From Macrobrachium rosenbergii (Eukaryota; Arthropoda; Malacostraca; Decapoda; Palaemonidae), in contig NC_089788.1 of NCBI RefSeq assembly GCF_040412425.1, forward strand, positions 71,017,720 to 71,081,719: a DNA stretch of 64,000 nucleotides, read 5' to 3'. Of the stretch, positions 47,752 to 60,950 are shown piece after piece. The position numbers and the translations under genes are program-made. The notes beneath the pieces were generated by a model. The model searched no databases. It was not told the DNA's origin and saw nothing but the letters and a program-made list of their open reading frames with translations. Every line of letters starts with the position of its first letter. Position 1 is the first letter of the stretch.

Positions 47752-47792
<41 letters not shown>

Positions 47793-47802
47793 TCTATGAC
47801 GA

Positions 47803-47862
<60 letters not shown>

Positions 47863-47902
47863 CATTATTAGAAGGAACTAGACCCTCTCCCAAGCATGTC
47901 CT

Positions 47903-47947
<45 letters not shown>
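47478..47947. repeat. Three-unit array of (AAT)n-spacer-(ATT)n
   Basis: Each unit has (AAT)n, ATTCTATGAC, (ATT)n, then AGAAGGAAGTAGACCCTCTC and CTAAGCATATCCTTTT. Units begin near 47478, 47630 and 47753. AAT and ATT arms are self-complementary. Confidence 0.95.
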
Positions 47948-48406
47948 TTGCATTTCGTTTATTTTGCCGAAAGTGAAGATACGGGTGAGTGACCTTTTCC
48001 AGATACCGTGGAATATTTCTCAAGGTCGTCCAGTTTCATTTTGTCAGGCATGTAAAAATTAAAAATCATGAATCGAATAAATTTTCAAAATCTCGTTCAA
48101 CAGGATATGCCTGGCCTTTGATACCCGAGGTTCGGCCTCCTGGGGAAATGTATTTCGGCGCTGTATATATCCTGAAGCACTTTTTAGGGTTTTGGTAAAC
48201 TGTTAGCTAATTGTGCTTTCGCGTCCTGACACAGGGTAAGTGTACGCTCGTTTTTTCACGGTAAAGGCCATTTTCTCTCTTCGTAGCCAAGATCTGCGTC
48301 ATAGTTAAGAAAATGAAGTGTATTCTCTTCATTCCTCGCCAGGATTTGCAGTATTTTGCACAAATACACGACTGAATATTACGTTGAACTTCGTCACACC
48401 CTTAAC
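47948..48406. other. Unassigned sequence
   Basis: Nothing recognised. Confidence 0.3.
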
Positions 48407-48577
48407 AGCAAGGCCAAGAGAAAGAGAAGGTCTGCTCACTTCCCCCCAAATCCCCCACGTAGGCGGAGCTTTGCCTACCTCCTTATTGCGTCAGCAGGTG
48501 AGTTGCCGTAACGTAGTTACCCCAGGTGGGAGGCGACTCCACCCAATTGGGTAGACCTTGTCTCTCTTGGCCTTGCT
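48407..48577. mobile_element. Possible MITE, 171 bp with 25-27 bp terminal inverted repeats
   Basis: AGCAAGGCCAAGAGAAAGAG at 48407 and the inverse AGACCTTGTCTCTCTTGGCC…TTGCT ending at 48577; differences are a 2-3 base indel and one substitution. CACCCAATTGGGT is a small internal hairpin. No target duplication seen. Confidence 0.5.
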
Positions 48578-48787
48578 TGACAGTACATTAGACAGTTGAG
48601 TACGGTACGATATGATTAATTATGGTTTTATGAATTGTCTAAATGATTGGCACATCTTTCGTTCTTATCCAGACCGGTAATCGGATACTTTTTTTTCTTG
48701 AACGATTGTCGACATGTATGGGAACAAGGTATAGATTACCGAGAAGTAAATGCATTACGCATCATGACTGCAGAATTGTATGTATAC

Positions 48788-48912
<125 letters not shown>

Positions 48913-49440
48913 TAATGTTAATTTCCAAGCGTAAGTCAAAGTTAGATCCTTTCCAACATTGTCCTTTTTATTATTACAGAGCCCAATAAACGGACATATG
49001 GCCGCACTTATACAATAAAATTAGTAGCCCCGTAACTGCGACCCATCGGGCAAAGGGGGCGCGGACCCCTCGTAGCTTGGCTGATTTTTCCCTCTCTCCG
49101 TCGACTCTTGAACGGAATGTTATGTACCAGCTGCGAGAGCAAACATTGACACATGTCGCGAGAAGTGGCCATTTTTCTGGCGTTTTCCGGCGATTCTTTC
49201 CCGCTTTGGCTAATTCACTTCGTGAATTTCGCTGCTGAAACGTTTTCGTTTGGCTAAACTCTCGGCTGAGTCAACAGGAACTAATTAGCAGGTCTTTCGG
49301 AGAGCAAACGCACCGAATAACTTTTTGCTTTCTTTTTTCCCTCCCTCGAAATTAGCTTCGTCGGATGAGATTAAAATTTGGTGTCCGATTCTCCGATTCC
49401 GAGGGAAGGAGACAACGGTGGCGGGTTGGTGTACGTGTTT
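48913..49440. other. Unassigned sequence
   Basis: Nothing recognised; ordinary base composition. Confidence 0.3.
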
Positions 49441-49725
49441 AACCCCGTATGGGGGTAGGGGGGGGCCAGTGCCGTCAGTGCACCTCACGCGGTGCGCTGT
49501 AGGCGTTACTTTGAGGTTCCATTTCTTCACCGTACCTCCGTTTATATTCTCTTTCTTCCATCTTACTTTTCACCCTCTCCTAACAATTGTTTCATAGTGC
49601 AACTGCTTTGAGGTTTTCCTCCTGCTACACCTTTTAAATCTTTCCCGCTTTCCGTTTCCCTTTCAGCGCTGAATGACCTTAAAGGTCCCAGCGCTAGACC
49701 TTTGGCCTAAATTTTATATTCCATA
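49441..49725 (-). mobile_element. SINE-B copy 13
   Basis: CCCCGTATGGGGGTAGGGGG start with extra G; GTGCACCTCACGCGGTGCGC hairpin; CAGCGCTGAATGACCTTAAA near the end. Lacks the GCAGCTAGGGGCC block. Confidence 0.88.
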
Positions 49726-49767
49726 TCATTCCTATATTGTTTGATATTGGGGGGCGATTTCCATGAA

Positions 49768-50455
49768 CCAGCCTAATGCAAATGCATTCAAGAATGCAGT
49801 GACATTAAACTTATGCTTTTGCAATATGCCTAATGCAGATGCATTCAAGAATGCAGTAACATTAAATATATGCTTTTGCAACATGCCTAATGCAGATACA
49901 TTCAAGAATGCAGTAACATTAAACATATGCTTTTGCAACACGCATACTGCAAATGCATTCAAGAATGCAGTAACATTAAACATATGCTTTTGCGACATGC
50001 CTGCTGCAGATGCATTCAAGAATGCAATAACATTAAACATATGCTTTTGTTCATTAACATTAAACATATGCTTTTGCGACATGCCTATTGCAGATGCATT
50101 CAAGAATGCAGTAACATTAAACCTATGCTTTTGCAACACCTAATGCAAATGCATTCAAGAATGCAGTAACATTAAACATATGCTTTTGTGCATTAACATT
50201 AAACATATGCTTTTGCGACTTGCCTATTGCAAATGCATTTAAGAATGCATTAACATTAAACCTATGCTTTTGCAACACCTGATGCAAATGCATTCAAGAA
50301 TGCAGTAACAATAAACATACCCTTTTGTGCATTAACGTTAAATATATGCTTTTGTGAAATGCCTATTGCAAATGCATTCAAGAATGCATTAACATTAAAC
50401 ATATGCTTTTGCAACCTGCCTAATGGAGCTGCATTCAACATTGCAGAAACATTCA
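49768..50455. repeat. 57-bp minisatellite, ~12 units
   Basis: Unit: CCTAATGCAAATGCATTCAA, GAATGCAGTAACATTAAACA, TATGCTTTTGCAACATG. Period is 19 codons, so 80-135-codon frames on both strands are by-products. Some units are short (GTGCATTAACATTAAACATA type). GCATTCAAGAATGC is a perfect small hairpin in every unit. Confidence 0.95.
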
Positions 50456-51040
50456 TACGATTTGTTGATTATTGACCCATGTTGAAGGAAAAATACGAAA
50501 GTCTGTATATTTTTCACTGCAGTCCAAAACTCATCCGTCTAATTAACTTACACGAGCCTTGATTTTAAATCTAATCCGGGAATTTTCAGCTAAGTTTATG
50601 TTGAGCATTGGAGAATGTTTCAAGTTTATCACTCTATTTTCTTCCCCCCCTTTTTTTCATCGTCATCCTTTTCTGATAAACTTCTCTCGGAGGAAAGTTG
50701 GTACCAGGTTTTTGCTTCATCAAGTTCTAAATTTTTTATGGCACCAACTTCGCCCCGTTTTTTTTTTTTTTTTTCGCCGGGGGATCTGATTTATCTTACA
50801 TCATCGTGTTGCTATTTTTGGAGGCTCCTTCGAGAAAAATGTTAATTGGTGAATGTCTAGAACTGGGATTAGTAAATAAAAGCGTGATTACCGGGTTATT
50901 TCCATCGGGGAGGCTCAATTAGTTGACCAAGTTGCGGGAAAAATGGTAAGCATTACAGTGAGGATGACGCAAGGGAAGTTTTTTTGAAACTAACGAATTG
51001 GAAAAGTGACAAAAGAATTAGAAATTATAAGCTGACATTC
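50456..51040. other. Unassigned sequence
   Basis: A T-run at 50757-50774 is the only feature; nothing else recognised. Confidence 0.3.
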
Positions 51041-51043
51041 CTC

Positions 51044-51297
51044 CGTAGGGGTGGGCGTTACTTAAGGTTCTTTGCAGCGTCCCTTCGGCCCCTAGCTGCA
51101 ACCCCTGTCATTCCTTTTACTGTACCTCCATTCATATTCTCTTTCTTCCATCTTGTTGTCTACCCTCTCAACAATTGTTTCATAGTGCAACTGCGATGTT
51201 TTCCTCCTGTTACACCTTTTAAACCTCTCTATTTTCAATTTCCCTTTCAGCGCTGAATGACCTCTTAGGTCCCAGCACTTGGCCTTTGGCCTAAATT
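51044..51297 (-). mobile_element. SINE-B copy 14 (lacks the GTGCAC hairpin)
   Basis: CTCCGTAGGGGTGGGCGTTA joins the CCCCGTAGGGG end directly to GGCGTTACTTAAGG; the remainder is complete. Confidence 0.88.
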
Positions 51298-51479
51298 AAT
51301 TTCTCTGTTCTGTATTATCCTTAAAGTAATACCCTTTTCCCAAAATATACTTGTGCAGATTTTCTAAACCCATGGATGAGTGTAATTATGTATGATACGT
51401 ATAGTAATGAGAACCATAAATATTACTTTCGGAATATCGTATAGCATTCTGTGATAATGATAATTCAAATCACGTTCTT

Positions 51480-51620
51480 TTCTAATAACTGATCTCTTTT
51501 TCTTTATTTAGTACAAGTCTTCTGTAACCTCTGTCAGATGAACACAATATTCTTTGGAACCAATAAATTTCAAGTGAATGGCCCCGGTAGGCTTGTTCCA
51601 TAAGAATAGAGGGTTTATCT
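51480..51620 (-). repeat. Family C repeat (eroded)
   Basis: ATAACTGATCTCTTTTTC, ATTCTTTGGAACCAATAAAT and AGGCTTGTTCCATAAGAATA match the 32.2 and 47.4 kb copies. The adjoining ATT/AAT array is reduced to TACTTAATAGTAATGATGGT. Confidence 0.75.
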
Positions 51621-51691
51621 ACTTAATAGTAATGATGGTAATAATGCAGTTGTGCTTATAGGGGGAGAGAACAGTTACAGAGAAACTGAAT

Positions 51692-51732
<41 letters not shown>

Positions 51733-51803
51733 TGGGAAAAATTCGAGTAACAGAAGACATGGATATACGAATGGAAGAAATTGATATACGTCAGAAGAAA
51801 TTG

Positions 51804-51882
<79 letters not shown>

Positions 51883-51961
51883 GAATTTGGAAAAGATTCG
51901 AGTAACAGAAAACATTGATATACGAATGGAAGAAATTGATATACTACGTCAGAAGAAATTG

Positions 51962-52045
<84 letters not shown>

Positions 52046-52109
52046 GAAAAAATTCGAGCAACAGAAGACATTGATATACGGATGGATAAATATAGGTCAA
52101 AAGAAATTG

Positions 52110-52155
<46 letters not shown>

Positions 52156-52214
52156 GCATTTGGGAAAAATTCAAGTAACAGAAGACATGTATAAATGTAT
52201 TTCAAAAGAAACTG

Positions 52215-52263
<49 letters not shown>
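51692..52263. repeat. Compound array: (GA)n blocks with a ~75-bp spacer
   Basis: (GA)n at 51692-51729, 51807-51883, 51965-52040, 52111-52152 and 52218-52263. Spacers share GGGAAAAATTCGAGTAACAG, AAGACATTGATATACGAATG and AAGAAATTGAACGAG. A long Ser-Leu/Arg-Glu frame is an artefact. Confidence 0.95.
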
Positions 52264-52267
<4 letters not shown>

Positions 52268-52593
52268 CAGCCCATGGGGCGTTCACCTCAAAATTGGCCG
52301 ATGATTGTATACAGCCAATAAATGCGTGGGTATAAAAGGGCGATAAATTGGTTAGCAGTAGGAGGGCGCCCTAAGCCAATACTACCCCGAACAATAGTTA
52401 TTGCGTCATGAAATTGAACAGATGATGATATCACATACCGCCGCTACGTCATCAACAGCAGGCCGTGATCTCTCCCATCTAAAGGATGCAACGCGAGTTT
52501 TATTTTTCGCCAAATAACGGCTGTAACCGTTAAGGGGATGCGTTCGTTTTGGAAACGGAGCATTCGAGGGAAAACAGAAGCCCAGCTTTTTGT
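52264..52593. other. Unassigned sequence
   Basis: Nothing recognised. Confidence 0.3.
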
Positions 52594-52960
52594 TCTCTCT
52601 CTCTCTCTCTCTCTCTTTATTTTTTCAAGAAAACAGCTGCCTTTACTTTGTTTCTATTAACGAATTATTTGTAGAATAATTCATTAATGGAGATTCTTAG
52701 CCTGTAAGCATGACGTGGATATTTGATTTAACAGTTACATTATTCTCTCTCTCTCTCTCTCTCTGTCTCTCGCTCTCTCTCTCTCTGTGCATTTCTCCAA
52801 GAGAAAAACTGCTGGTTCTTTCGTTTTTCCAACAACCTCGTAAAATATTATTAAAGTTTAGAGATCTACGTTTGTATTGATGAACGACAGTCGTATCTTA
52901 TTAATTTACAGCCAAGTTGCATCATTCCAGTTTAGAAATGCAGATTCTTAGCTTGAAATC
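52594..52960. repeat. Two-copy ~155-bp tandem duplication with (CT)n
   Basis: CT runs at 52594-52615 and 52746-52786, each followed by AAGAAAACAGCTG / AGAGAAAAACTGCTG and later by a GATTCTTAGC(C/T)TG and TAAAATATTATT-like stretch. Confidence 0.6.
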
Positions 52961-53464
52961 ATAAGATGTTTGGGTAACCAGGCACATTATAGACAACTGC
53001 GGGATTAGTGTACATTTAGTCAAGTCAGACCCACGACGAATGTAGGATGAACTTAACGACCTTTAAAACTTTATTTTTTTTTTATTTTTTTTTTTAGAGT
53101 AAGGTCCTCCAGATCCAGAGATGTTTACCTTCCGTAGGGGGCGTGGAGATTCCGGCAAATATTGGACCTTATATAGGAAAAGAGTTCTCAACCCTGGAGA
53201 CCAGGTTTGTTTATATAAGAATTTTTTTTATTTAGTGCGGACAGTTAAGTTAGCTGCTGGTCATCTCGGTATGAAACCTGTTGCGTAGAATTGAGCTGCT
53301 CTAATATATTTTCGACTGCGTGAACTGATGCTGTGGGAAGAAACGAGTGCTGATAGTAGATAGTCTTCATATACTCGTATAAGTGTTAATCAGTAGCTAA
53401 TGATTGAGTTGCTATATATTGTACTATATTCCAACCTCTAATTTTTGAGTTTTCAGGATCTTTA
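52961..53464. other. Unassigned sequence
   Basis: A T-rich run at 53072-53094; otherwise nothing recognised. Confidence 0.3.
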
Positions 53465-54345
53465 TGAGATTAGGGAAGGCTATAATGCAGAGAGTACCTG
53501 GGTATGAATATGATTAGTGATGGATATAATGCAAAAAGTACCTGGGTATGAATATGATTAGTGATGGATATAATGCAAAGAGCATCTACTGTAGGTATGA
53601 ATACGATTATCGAAGGATATAATACAATGAATACTTAGGTATGAATATGCATACTGAAGGATTTGATGCAAAGAACACCTACAGTAGGTATGACCATGAT
53701 TGGTGAAGGATATAATGCAAAGACTACCTAGGTATGAATATGATTAGTGAAGGATATAATGCAAAAAATACCTAGGTATGAACATGATTGGTGAAGGATA
53801 TAATACAAAGAATACCTAGGTATGAATATGATTAGTGAAGGATATAATGCAAAAAATACCTAGGTATGAATATGATTAGTGAAGGATTTGATGCAAAGAA
53901 CACCTAGGTATGAATATGATAAGTGAAGGATTTGATGCAAAGAACACCTAGGTATGAATATGATTAGTGAAGGATTTGATGCAAAAAATACCTAGGTATG
54001 ATTATGATAAGTGAAGGATGTAATGCAAAGAATACCTAGGTATGAATATGATTAGTGAAGGACACAATGCAAAAAATGCCTGGGTATGAACATGATTAGC
54101 ATACGATATAATGCAAAGAATACTAGGTATGAATATGATTAGTGAAGGATATAATGCAAAGAATACTTAGCTATGCCTATGATGAGTGAAGGATATAATG
54201 CAAAGAATTCCTATGTATCTGCGTATGCTTAGTGAATGATATCACGCAAGGAATACCTAGGTATGAATAAGCATAATGCAAAGAATACGAAGGTATGAAT
54301 ATGATTAGTGAAGGACATAACGCAAATAGTACCTATGTACGAATT
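53465..54345. repeat. 44-bp minisatellite, ~20 units
   Basis: Unit: AGGTATGAATATGATTAGTG, AAGGATATAATGCAAAGAAT, ACCT. Some units read GATTTGATGC. Junctions form the palindrome ACCTAGGT. Confidence 0.95.
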
Positions 54346-54605
54346 TTATCAGCTGTACATCATTAGATAGATGAAGGAATCCAATACACGGCTTCCTAAT
54401 CACTCTGGAGTTTTGGGTTAATGAACGGACACCAAAAATATAAAGAGAAAGTGGAAGGGAGGAGTATGTTCGCATTACCTCGTTTTGAATTTCCGAGAAA
54501 TTGTGTGAGTGATGCACTGGAGGCAGAAGATAAAGAATGAGGTCCTTCTCATTAAGGGAATAAGGGAATATATATATGGTCGATGAAAGTGATCGGGTCA
54601 TTATC

Positions 54606-55265
54606 TCGGGGAGTTCAGGAGCTTGTCCTGATATTCCCTGGATATTTCGCAACAGTATAAAGTTTCAGGAGCTTGTCCTGATATTCCATGGATATTTCGC
54701 AACGGTAAAAAGTTTCAGGAGCTTGTCCTGATATTCACTGGATATTTCGCAACGGTAAAAAGTTTCAGGAGCTTGTCCTGAAATTTCGTGTGTATTCCGC
54801 GACAGTAAAAAGTTTCAGGAGCTTGTCCTGAAATTTCGTGGGTATTCCGCGACAGTAAAAAGTTTCAGGAGCTTGTCCTGAAATTTCGTAGGTATTCCGC
54901 GACAGTATAAAGTTTCAGGAGCTTGTCCTGATATTTCCTGGGTATTTCGCAACAGTAAAAAGTTTCAGGAGCTTGTCCTGACATTTCCTGGGTATTTCGC
55001 AACGGTAAAAAGTTTCAGGAGTTTGTCCTGATATTTCCTGGGTATTTTGCAACAGTAAAAAGTTTCAGGAGCTTGTCCTGATATTTCCTGGGTATTTTGC
55101 AACAGTAAAAAGTTTCAGGAGCTTGTCCTGATATTCCGTGGATATTTCGCAACGGTAGAAAGTTTCAGGAGCTTGTCCTGATATTCCGTGGATATTTCGC
55201 AACGGTAAAAAGTTTCAGGAGCTTGTCCTGATATTTCCTGGATATTTCGTAACAGTAAAAAGTTC
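54606..55265. repeat. 50-bp minisatellite, 13 units
   Basis: Unit: AGTTTCAGGAGCTTGTCCTG, ATATTTCCTGGGTATTTCGC, AACAGTAAAA. The inner TTCAGGAGCTTGTCCTGA forms a small hairpin. A 115-codon minus frame just left of it matches nothing. Confidence 0.96.
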
Positions 55266-55483
55266 CGACGTAAAAAGTTTCACAGCACGAAATGACCTGG
55301 TTTCAGGTCTCCTCCTCCGTTCAGCAGCGGGAATATTGATGGTGTATTTGGTGCTATGTATAGATACTGGTAATTGTTTTAGCAGTGAAAATGATACGAT
55401 GATGTAAGTATGATGATGTTGATAATTAAAAGTATTTAAAAAGGGCTGCGGTTAGGTGATTTGTATGTATGTATATATATATA

Positions 55484-55800
<317 letters not shown>

Positions 55801-56326
55801 TACTGTATATACATACATACATAAATTGCGCATTTAAGCCTGACTGCGATTTTTATAACTACATTCCCAAACGTTCCTTGTACAATATCCGAGCGTCATA
55901 AGATATAAAACGGAATACCAGAATGCCCAGAAAACGAAACGCCCGGAATGAACGGGACAATTCCATCTCTTCAGATGAACATCGCCAAAAGACATCAAGA
56001 GGTTATCCTTCCTACGTACGAAAGGGTAATTAGGCAGGTCTTGAAAGGAGACGGCAAGGAAAAAAAAAAAAAAGGTTTTAGCCGACGTAAGCGCTGTCGA
56101 TTACCAACAGCTTCCGTGGGGTTATGGGGAAGGTAACTCACTCCCCAGGATGGGTTTAATGAAGGCAGTATCTCTAAATTTATCTCCCGGGATCCCTTGT
56201 GGAGAGAATTTTTTTATTTATTTTTTTTTTAGTTTGTTTGGTCGTCTTAATCACAGCGGCTGCTTTAAGAATATTTCTGGTTACGTCGAGTCGTTTGGTA
56301 GAGGAAGTTTATACATTTTTAGCAAA

Positions 56327-56328
<2 letters not shown>
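55801..56328. other. Unassigned sequence
   Basis: An A13 run at 56061-56073. Nothing else recognised. Confidence 0.3.
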
Positions 56329-56379
<51 letters not shown>

Positions 56380-56470
56380 AGACGTGACTCTGTTCTTCTG
56401 GAGCAAGCCAAAACCCCATGAACTAACCTAGAAGTTTTCTGCGGAGGAGAATTCCCTGTTATAAAAAGAA
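56329..56470 (+). repeat. (ATT)n with a possible divergent family C copy
   Basis: About 16 ATT units (56329-56377), then TTCAAGACGTGACTCTGTTC and TGGAGCAAGCC. The GAGCAAGCC word and its place after ATT units recall family C, but similarity is low. Confidence 0.5.
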
Positions 56471-57584
56471 AATAATGAAAGAAATATGGAGCAGAAGTGG
56501 GTGAATGACAATATTTAACAAGATATATACAAATGAAAACGAATATAAACTATGAAAATATACATGTAAAGAAAACGGGAATTTAATTGAGAGTTCCCTC
56601 AGCCATATAAAACCAAACCTAAAGCCATGTCATAGGTAATATATGGTTATGATTCTAAACCAGGTGGTGTATCACTAGCAAAATAGTCACACTTTCAACA
56701 TCGGGTATCCCATCCAAAATGTTGTCAGCTCGAAAAGAAACAACCCGTCAGTGATCAGTGCTAGATACTTTGTGTATAGAAGAATTGCATGAATTGAGTT
56801 CCAGAACTTCGGCACCACTTTATAGAAGTTAATAGAAATTGGCACTTGATCTAGCCTTTCTACACATAGCACATCCCAGGGTCATCCTTAGAAAGGACTT
56901 TGGTTATGATCAGCCGAATTATACAATTCCCGCTGAGTGGTGGATGTGGAAGCTGATCAAGTGCATGCTTATATCTATGGCGAAATCCATTTACATTGTA
57001 GAGGATACTTTAGACTGTTTAGGGATTTGAGTATACAGTTTAAACTGAGCTGTGTTCTGAATACCTAAATAACTGTCAACTTTCCACGTACTGACCACGA
57101 AGGGTACAGTACCGTGAATTTATTGGATGATGGCTTATACCCTTTAAATATTAAATGGAATTGACTCTTGAGCTGCCAATTTTCCATGCCTCGCGAATGT
57201 TTCAGAAGACAGTTTTCTTTCCCTTCATTCATGATTTTGTGCCTGTATAGTTTTCCAGTCTAGAGATTGACAATTTTTCTTTCTGGGGTCGTAAGGGGGT
57301 CAAAGGGGGACACGGAGCTCGTAGCTATTATGCCTAATTCCAAAAGACATGCAAGTACAGCCCCCTTAAGCTATCCCGCAAAGGGAAAGGAAAGGGGACT
57401 GTTAGCTGAAAAGAAACTGCCGTATTTGCATATCAATTTACATACGTAAACTCCCATAATTATGCGTGGGCCTGAACAATATGTAAATTCGGAAGAACAC
57501 ACTCAGTAGAATTATGTATTGAGATCAACAATTATATGTATACGAGCTCGAAGGCACGCACTACACTGTGCTGGAACCCGTGGC
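56471..57584. other. Unassigned sequence
   Basis: No repeats or family-like frames seen; frames are 60-63 codons. Confidence 0.4.
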
Positions 57585-58615
57585 TGCCTGTCATGTCTCC
57601 CGTACCCATCCCGCCCCCACCTGGGGCGGACAAACAGGTTTGGAGGATGGTGGATGTATCATGTCTCCCCTACCCTCCTGATCCACTACCTACCCTGCCC
57701 CAATCCGGGGCAGACAAACAGGTTTGTAGGAGGAGGGTGGATGTGTCATGTCTCCCCTACCCTCCCGATCCACTACCTACCCCGATCCAAAATGGGGCGG
57801 ACAAACAGTTTTTTTAGGAGGAGGGTGGATGTGTTATGTCTTCCCTACCCTCCCAATCCCATTACCCTGCTCCACCCGGGGTGGACAGACAGATTTGAAG
57901 GAGGAAGGTGGTTGTGTCATGTCTCTCCTATCCTCCCGATCCCCTACCTACCCCGCCCCCACCCTCACCCTGGGCGGACAAACAGTTTTGTAGGAGGAAG
58001 GTGACTGTGTCATGTCTCTCCTACCCTCCCGATCCCCTACCTACCCCCCCGATCCCCTACCTACCCCGCCCAACCCAGGTTGGACAAACAGGTTTGCAGG
58101 AGGAAGGTGGCTGTCATGTCTCTCTTACCTTCTTGATCCCCTACCTACCCCGCCCCCACCCTCACCCTGGGAAGACAAACAGGTTTGCAGTAGGAGGGTA
58201 GATGTGTTATGTCTCCCCTACCATCCTGATCCCATTACCCTGCCCCACCCGGGGCAGGCAAACAGATTTGCAGGAGGAGGGTGCTGTGTCATGTCTCCCC
58301 TAGCCTGCCGATCCTCTACCTACCTCGCCCCAACCCGGGGCGGACAAACAGGTTTGCAGGAGGAGGGTGGATGTGTCTTGTCTCCCCTGCCTTCTCGATC
58401 CCCTACTTACCCTGCCCTCACCCTGGGCGGACAAACAGGTTTTCAGGAGGAGGGTGGATGTGTCATGTCTCCCCTACCCTCCCGATCCCCTACTTACCCT
58501 GTCCTCACCCTGGGCGGACAAACAGGTTTTCAGGAGGAGGGTGGATGTGTCATGTCTCCCCTACCCTCCCAATCCCCTACTTACCCTGCCCTCACCCGGG
58601 ACGGACAAACAAGAA
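57585..58615. repeat. ~87-bp C-rich minisatellite, ~12 units
   Basis: Unit: GGTTTGCAGGAGGAGGGTGG, ATGTGTCATGTCTCCCCTAC, CCTCCCGATCCCCTACCTAC, CCTGCCCCAACCCGGGGCGG, ACAAACA. Period near 29 codons keeps all three plus frames open for 92-209 codons, but none resembles a protein family and stops are absent only because of the repeat. Units vary in CCCACCCTCACC insertions. Confidence 0.95.
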
Positions 58616-58637
58616 AGATCTACTCAGTTTTATTGTT

Positions 58638-58638
<1 letters not shown>

Positions 58639-58680
<42 letters not shown>
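58639..58680. repeat. (GATA)n microsatellite
   Basis: About ten TAGA/GATA units just after the 87-bp array. Confidence 0.97.
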
Positions 58681-58681
<1 letters not shown>

Positions 58682-59089
58682 TGCTTATGTATTGATATAT
58701 ATGCAGAGAGAATATGTAAATATATAAGGAGGGAGAAATGTGATGATAATCTGTCCCTATCAACTACTGTTTGGACGCACACGGTGTTTATGCTAATGGG
58801 GCGTGAATACTAATTTTAGGCCTATTACTTAGCGTGATGACCGCAGACACTAACACGGTTTCATCATTTTAAACGCATCATCCGTTTGAAAAGGAAAGGA
58901 AAGGAAAGGAAAAGGGGAAAAATAATATTTCTAATTAATTAACATATCACGGAAGAGTGTCTCCAAAAATTCGATGGATGGAAGGCTTCGTAAGTTTTTT
59001 TTTTTTTTTTTTTTTTTTAAGTCCTGGCAATGTCGGATAGATGCTTTCTTGGGCCCCCTGGGAAATCAGGTATGTGATGGAAAGAGAAC

Positions 59090-59090
<1 letters not shown>
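58681..59090. other. Unassigned sequence
   Basis: A T20-like run at 58997-59019 and GAAAGGAAAG repeats at 58890-58910. Confidence 0.35.
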
Positions 59091-59970
<880 letters not shown>

Positions 59971-60215
59971 CGTCTGTATATTACCCCATCCATAAATCCA
60001 TAGCTATTCACTTATTTCCAGAGTCGTTTTACTTGAATTATAATTTCATTTTATTATAAAGCGACTCTCCATTCACCAAACTTTGTTTTCAATATTGCTA
60101 ATGACTTCCTCTTCAGTAGGTCTTCGTCAGCCTCGTAGATGTGTTTTATTGCCTTCTGTGAGAGGACGTTTCTTCTAATATGTTCCATGGTTGCAAATCT
60201 TCCTAATATTACGTA

Positions 60216-60325
60216 CCTAGCTCTTAACAATTATGCATAAGTAGTGCTTGTCTGTGCTTGATTTAGTCATAGTTTGCAAAGAGACAAAGTCCTTAGCCCC
60301 TTGAAGATAAACTTATGGGCATTGG
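60216..60325 (+). repeat. Family F partial copy
   Basis: TAGCTCTTAACAATTATGCA, TTGATTTAGTCATAGTTTGC, AAAGAGACAAAGTCCTTAGC and TTGAAGATAAACT match the centre and right arm of 60951-61548. Confidence 0.82.
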
Positions 60326-60528
60326 AAAAGGTTATGTTATGTTATGTCATCCTCTCCTGAAACATGTTATGTTATGTTCTCCTGAAACCTTGTTTCTTAC
60401 ATTCCTTCAAGTCTCACGTGTTTCTGTCCGGTAATTATACAACTTCTTTTTTTCTGAAGATATATAGCACGCAGATTTCTAGAACGTTTTCTTTCATCTG
60501 TGACCAGATCACGGAATGATATTCCTGG

Positions 60529-60730
60529 AGAAACAAATCCACAATTATGCATGGGTACAAATACATTTAAAAGTAAATCCAAACAGAGTGCTTTCGGGAA
60601 TCTGTTCGATTCCCCTTTTCAATCCGAAGCAGATTGAAAAGGGAGAATCTTAAAAATTCCCGAAAGCTCTCTTGTGTAGATCGATTTTTCAATATATTTG
60701 TACCCATACATAACTGTGGCTTTGTTTCTT
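60529..60730. repeat. Palindromic element (AATCCACA type)
   Basis: Arms: AGAAACAAATCCACAATTAT … and GTACCCATACATAACTGTGG … TTTCT. Middle has GGGAATCTGTTCGATTCCCC and a near inverted copy. Related to 9475-9624. Confidence 0.75.
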
Positions 60731-60950
60731 CATTCATGCTACTATGAGTATTATTTAATGATCTTCCTATTCATGTAGTTGAGCAGCGGGGAAGATGTAA
60801 TTTGAAACGAGGTGCAAATGTGTTTTTATTGGTTGTGCATTATCCCAATTTTCCTTTACCATTTCTCTTCATAATACTTCATTAATTAGTTGATTTTGCC
60901 TTAGGGGGCTACTGTTTTCACTGCGGCCATTTAGCTTGTAATATCCTACC

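Noticed and set aside
49732..50169. 126- to 135-codon frames on both strands
   Set aside because: 57-bp minisatellite (19 codons per unit); both strands open.
51675..52286. 203-codon Ser-Leu frame and the Arg-Glu frame opposite
   Set aside because: Translation of (GA)n/(CT)n blocks.
54305..54652. 115-codon minus frame left of the 50-bp array
   Set aside because: Ends inside tandem repeats and resembles no known protein.
57519..58649. 161-, 209- and 122-codon plus frames, proline/glycine rich
   Set aside because: All three frames are open at once over an ~87-bp tandem repeat; no family resemblance.
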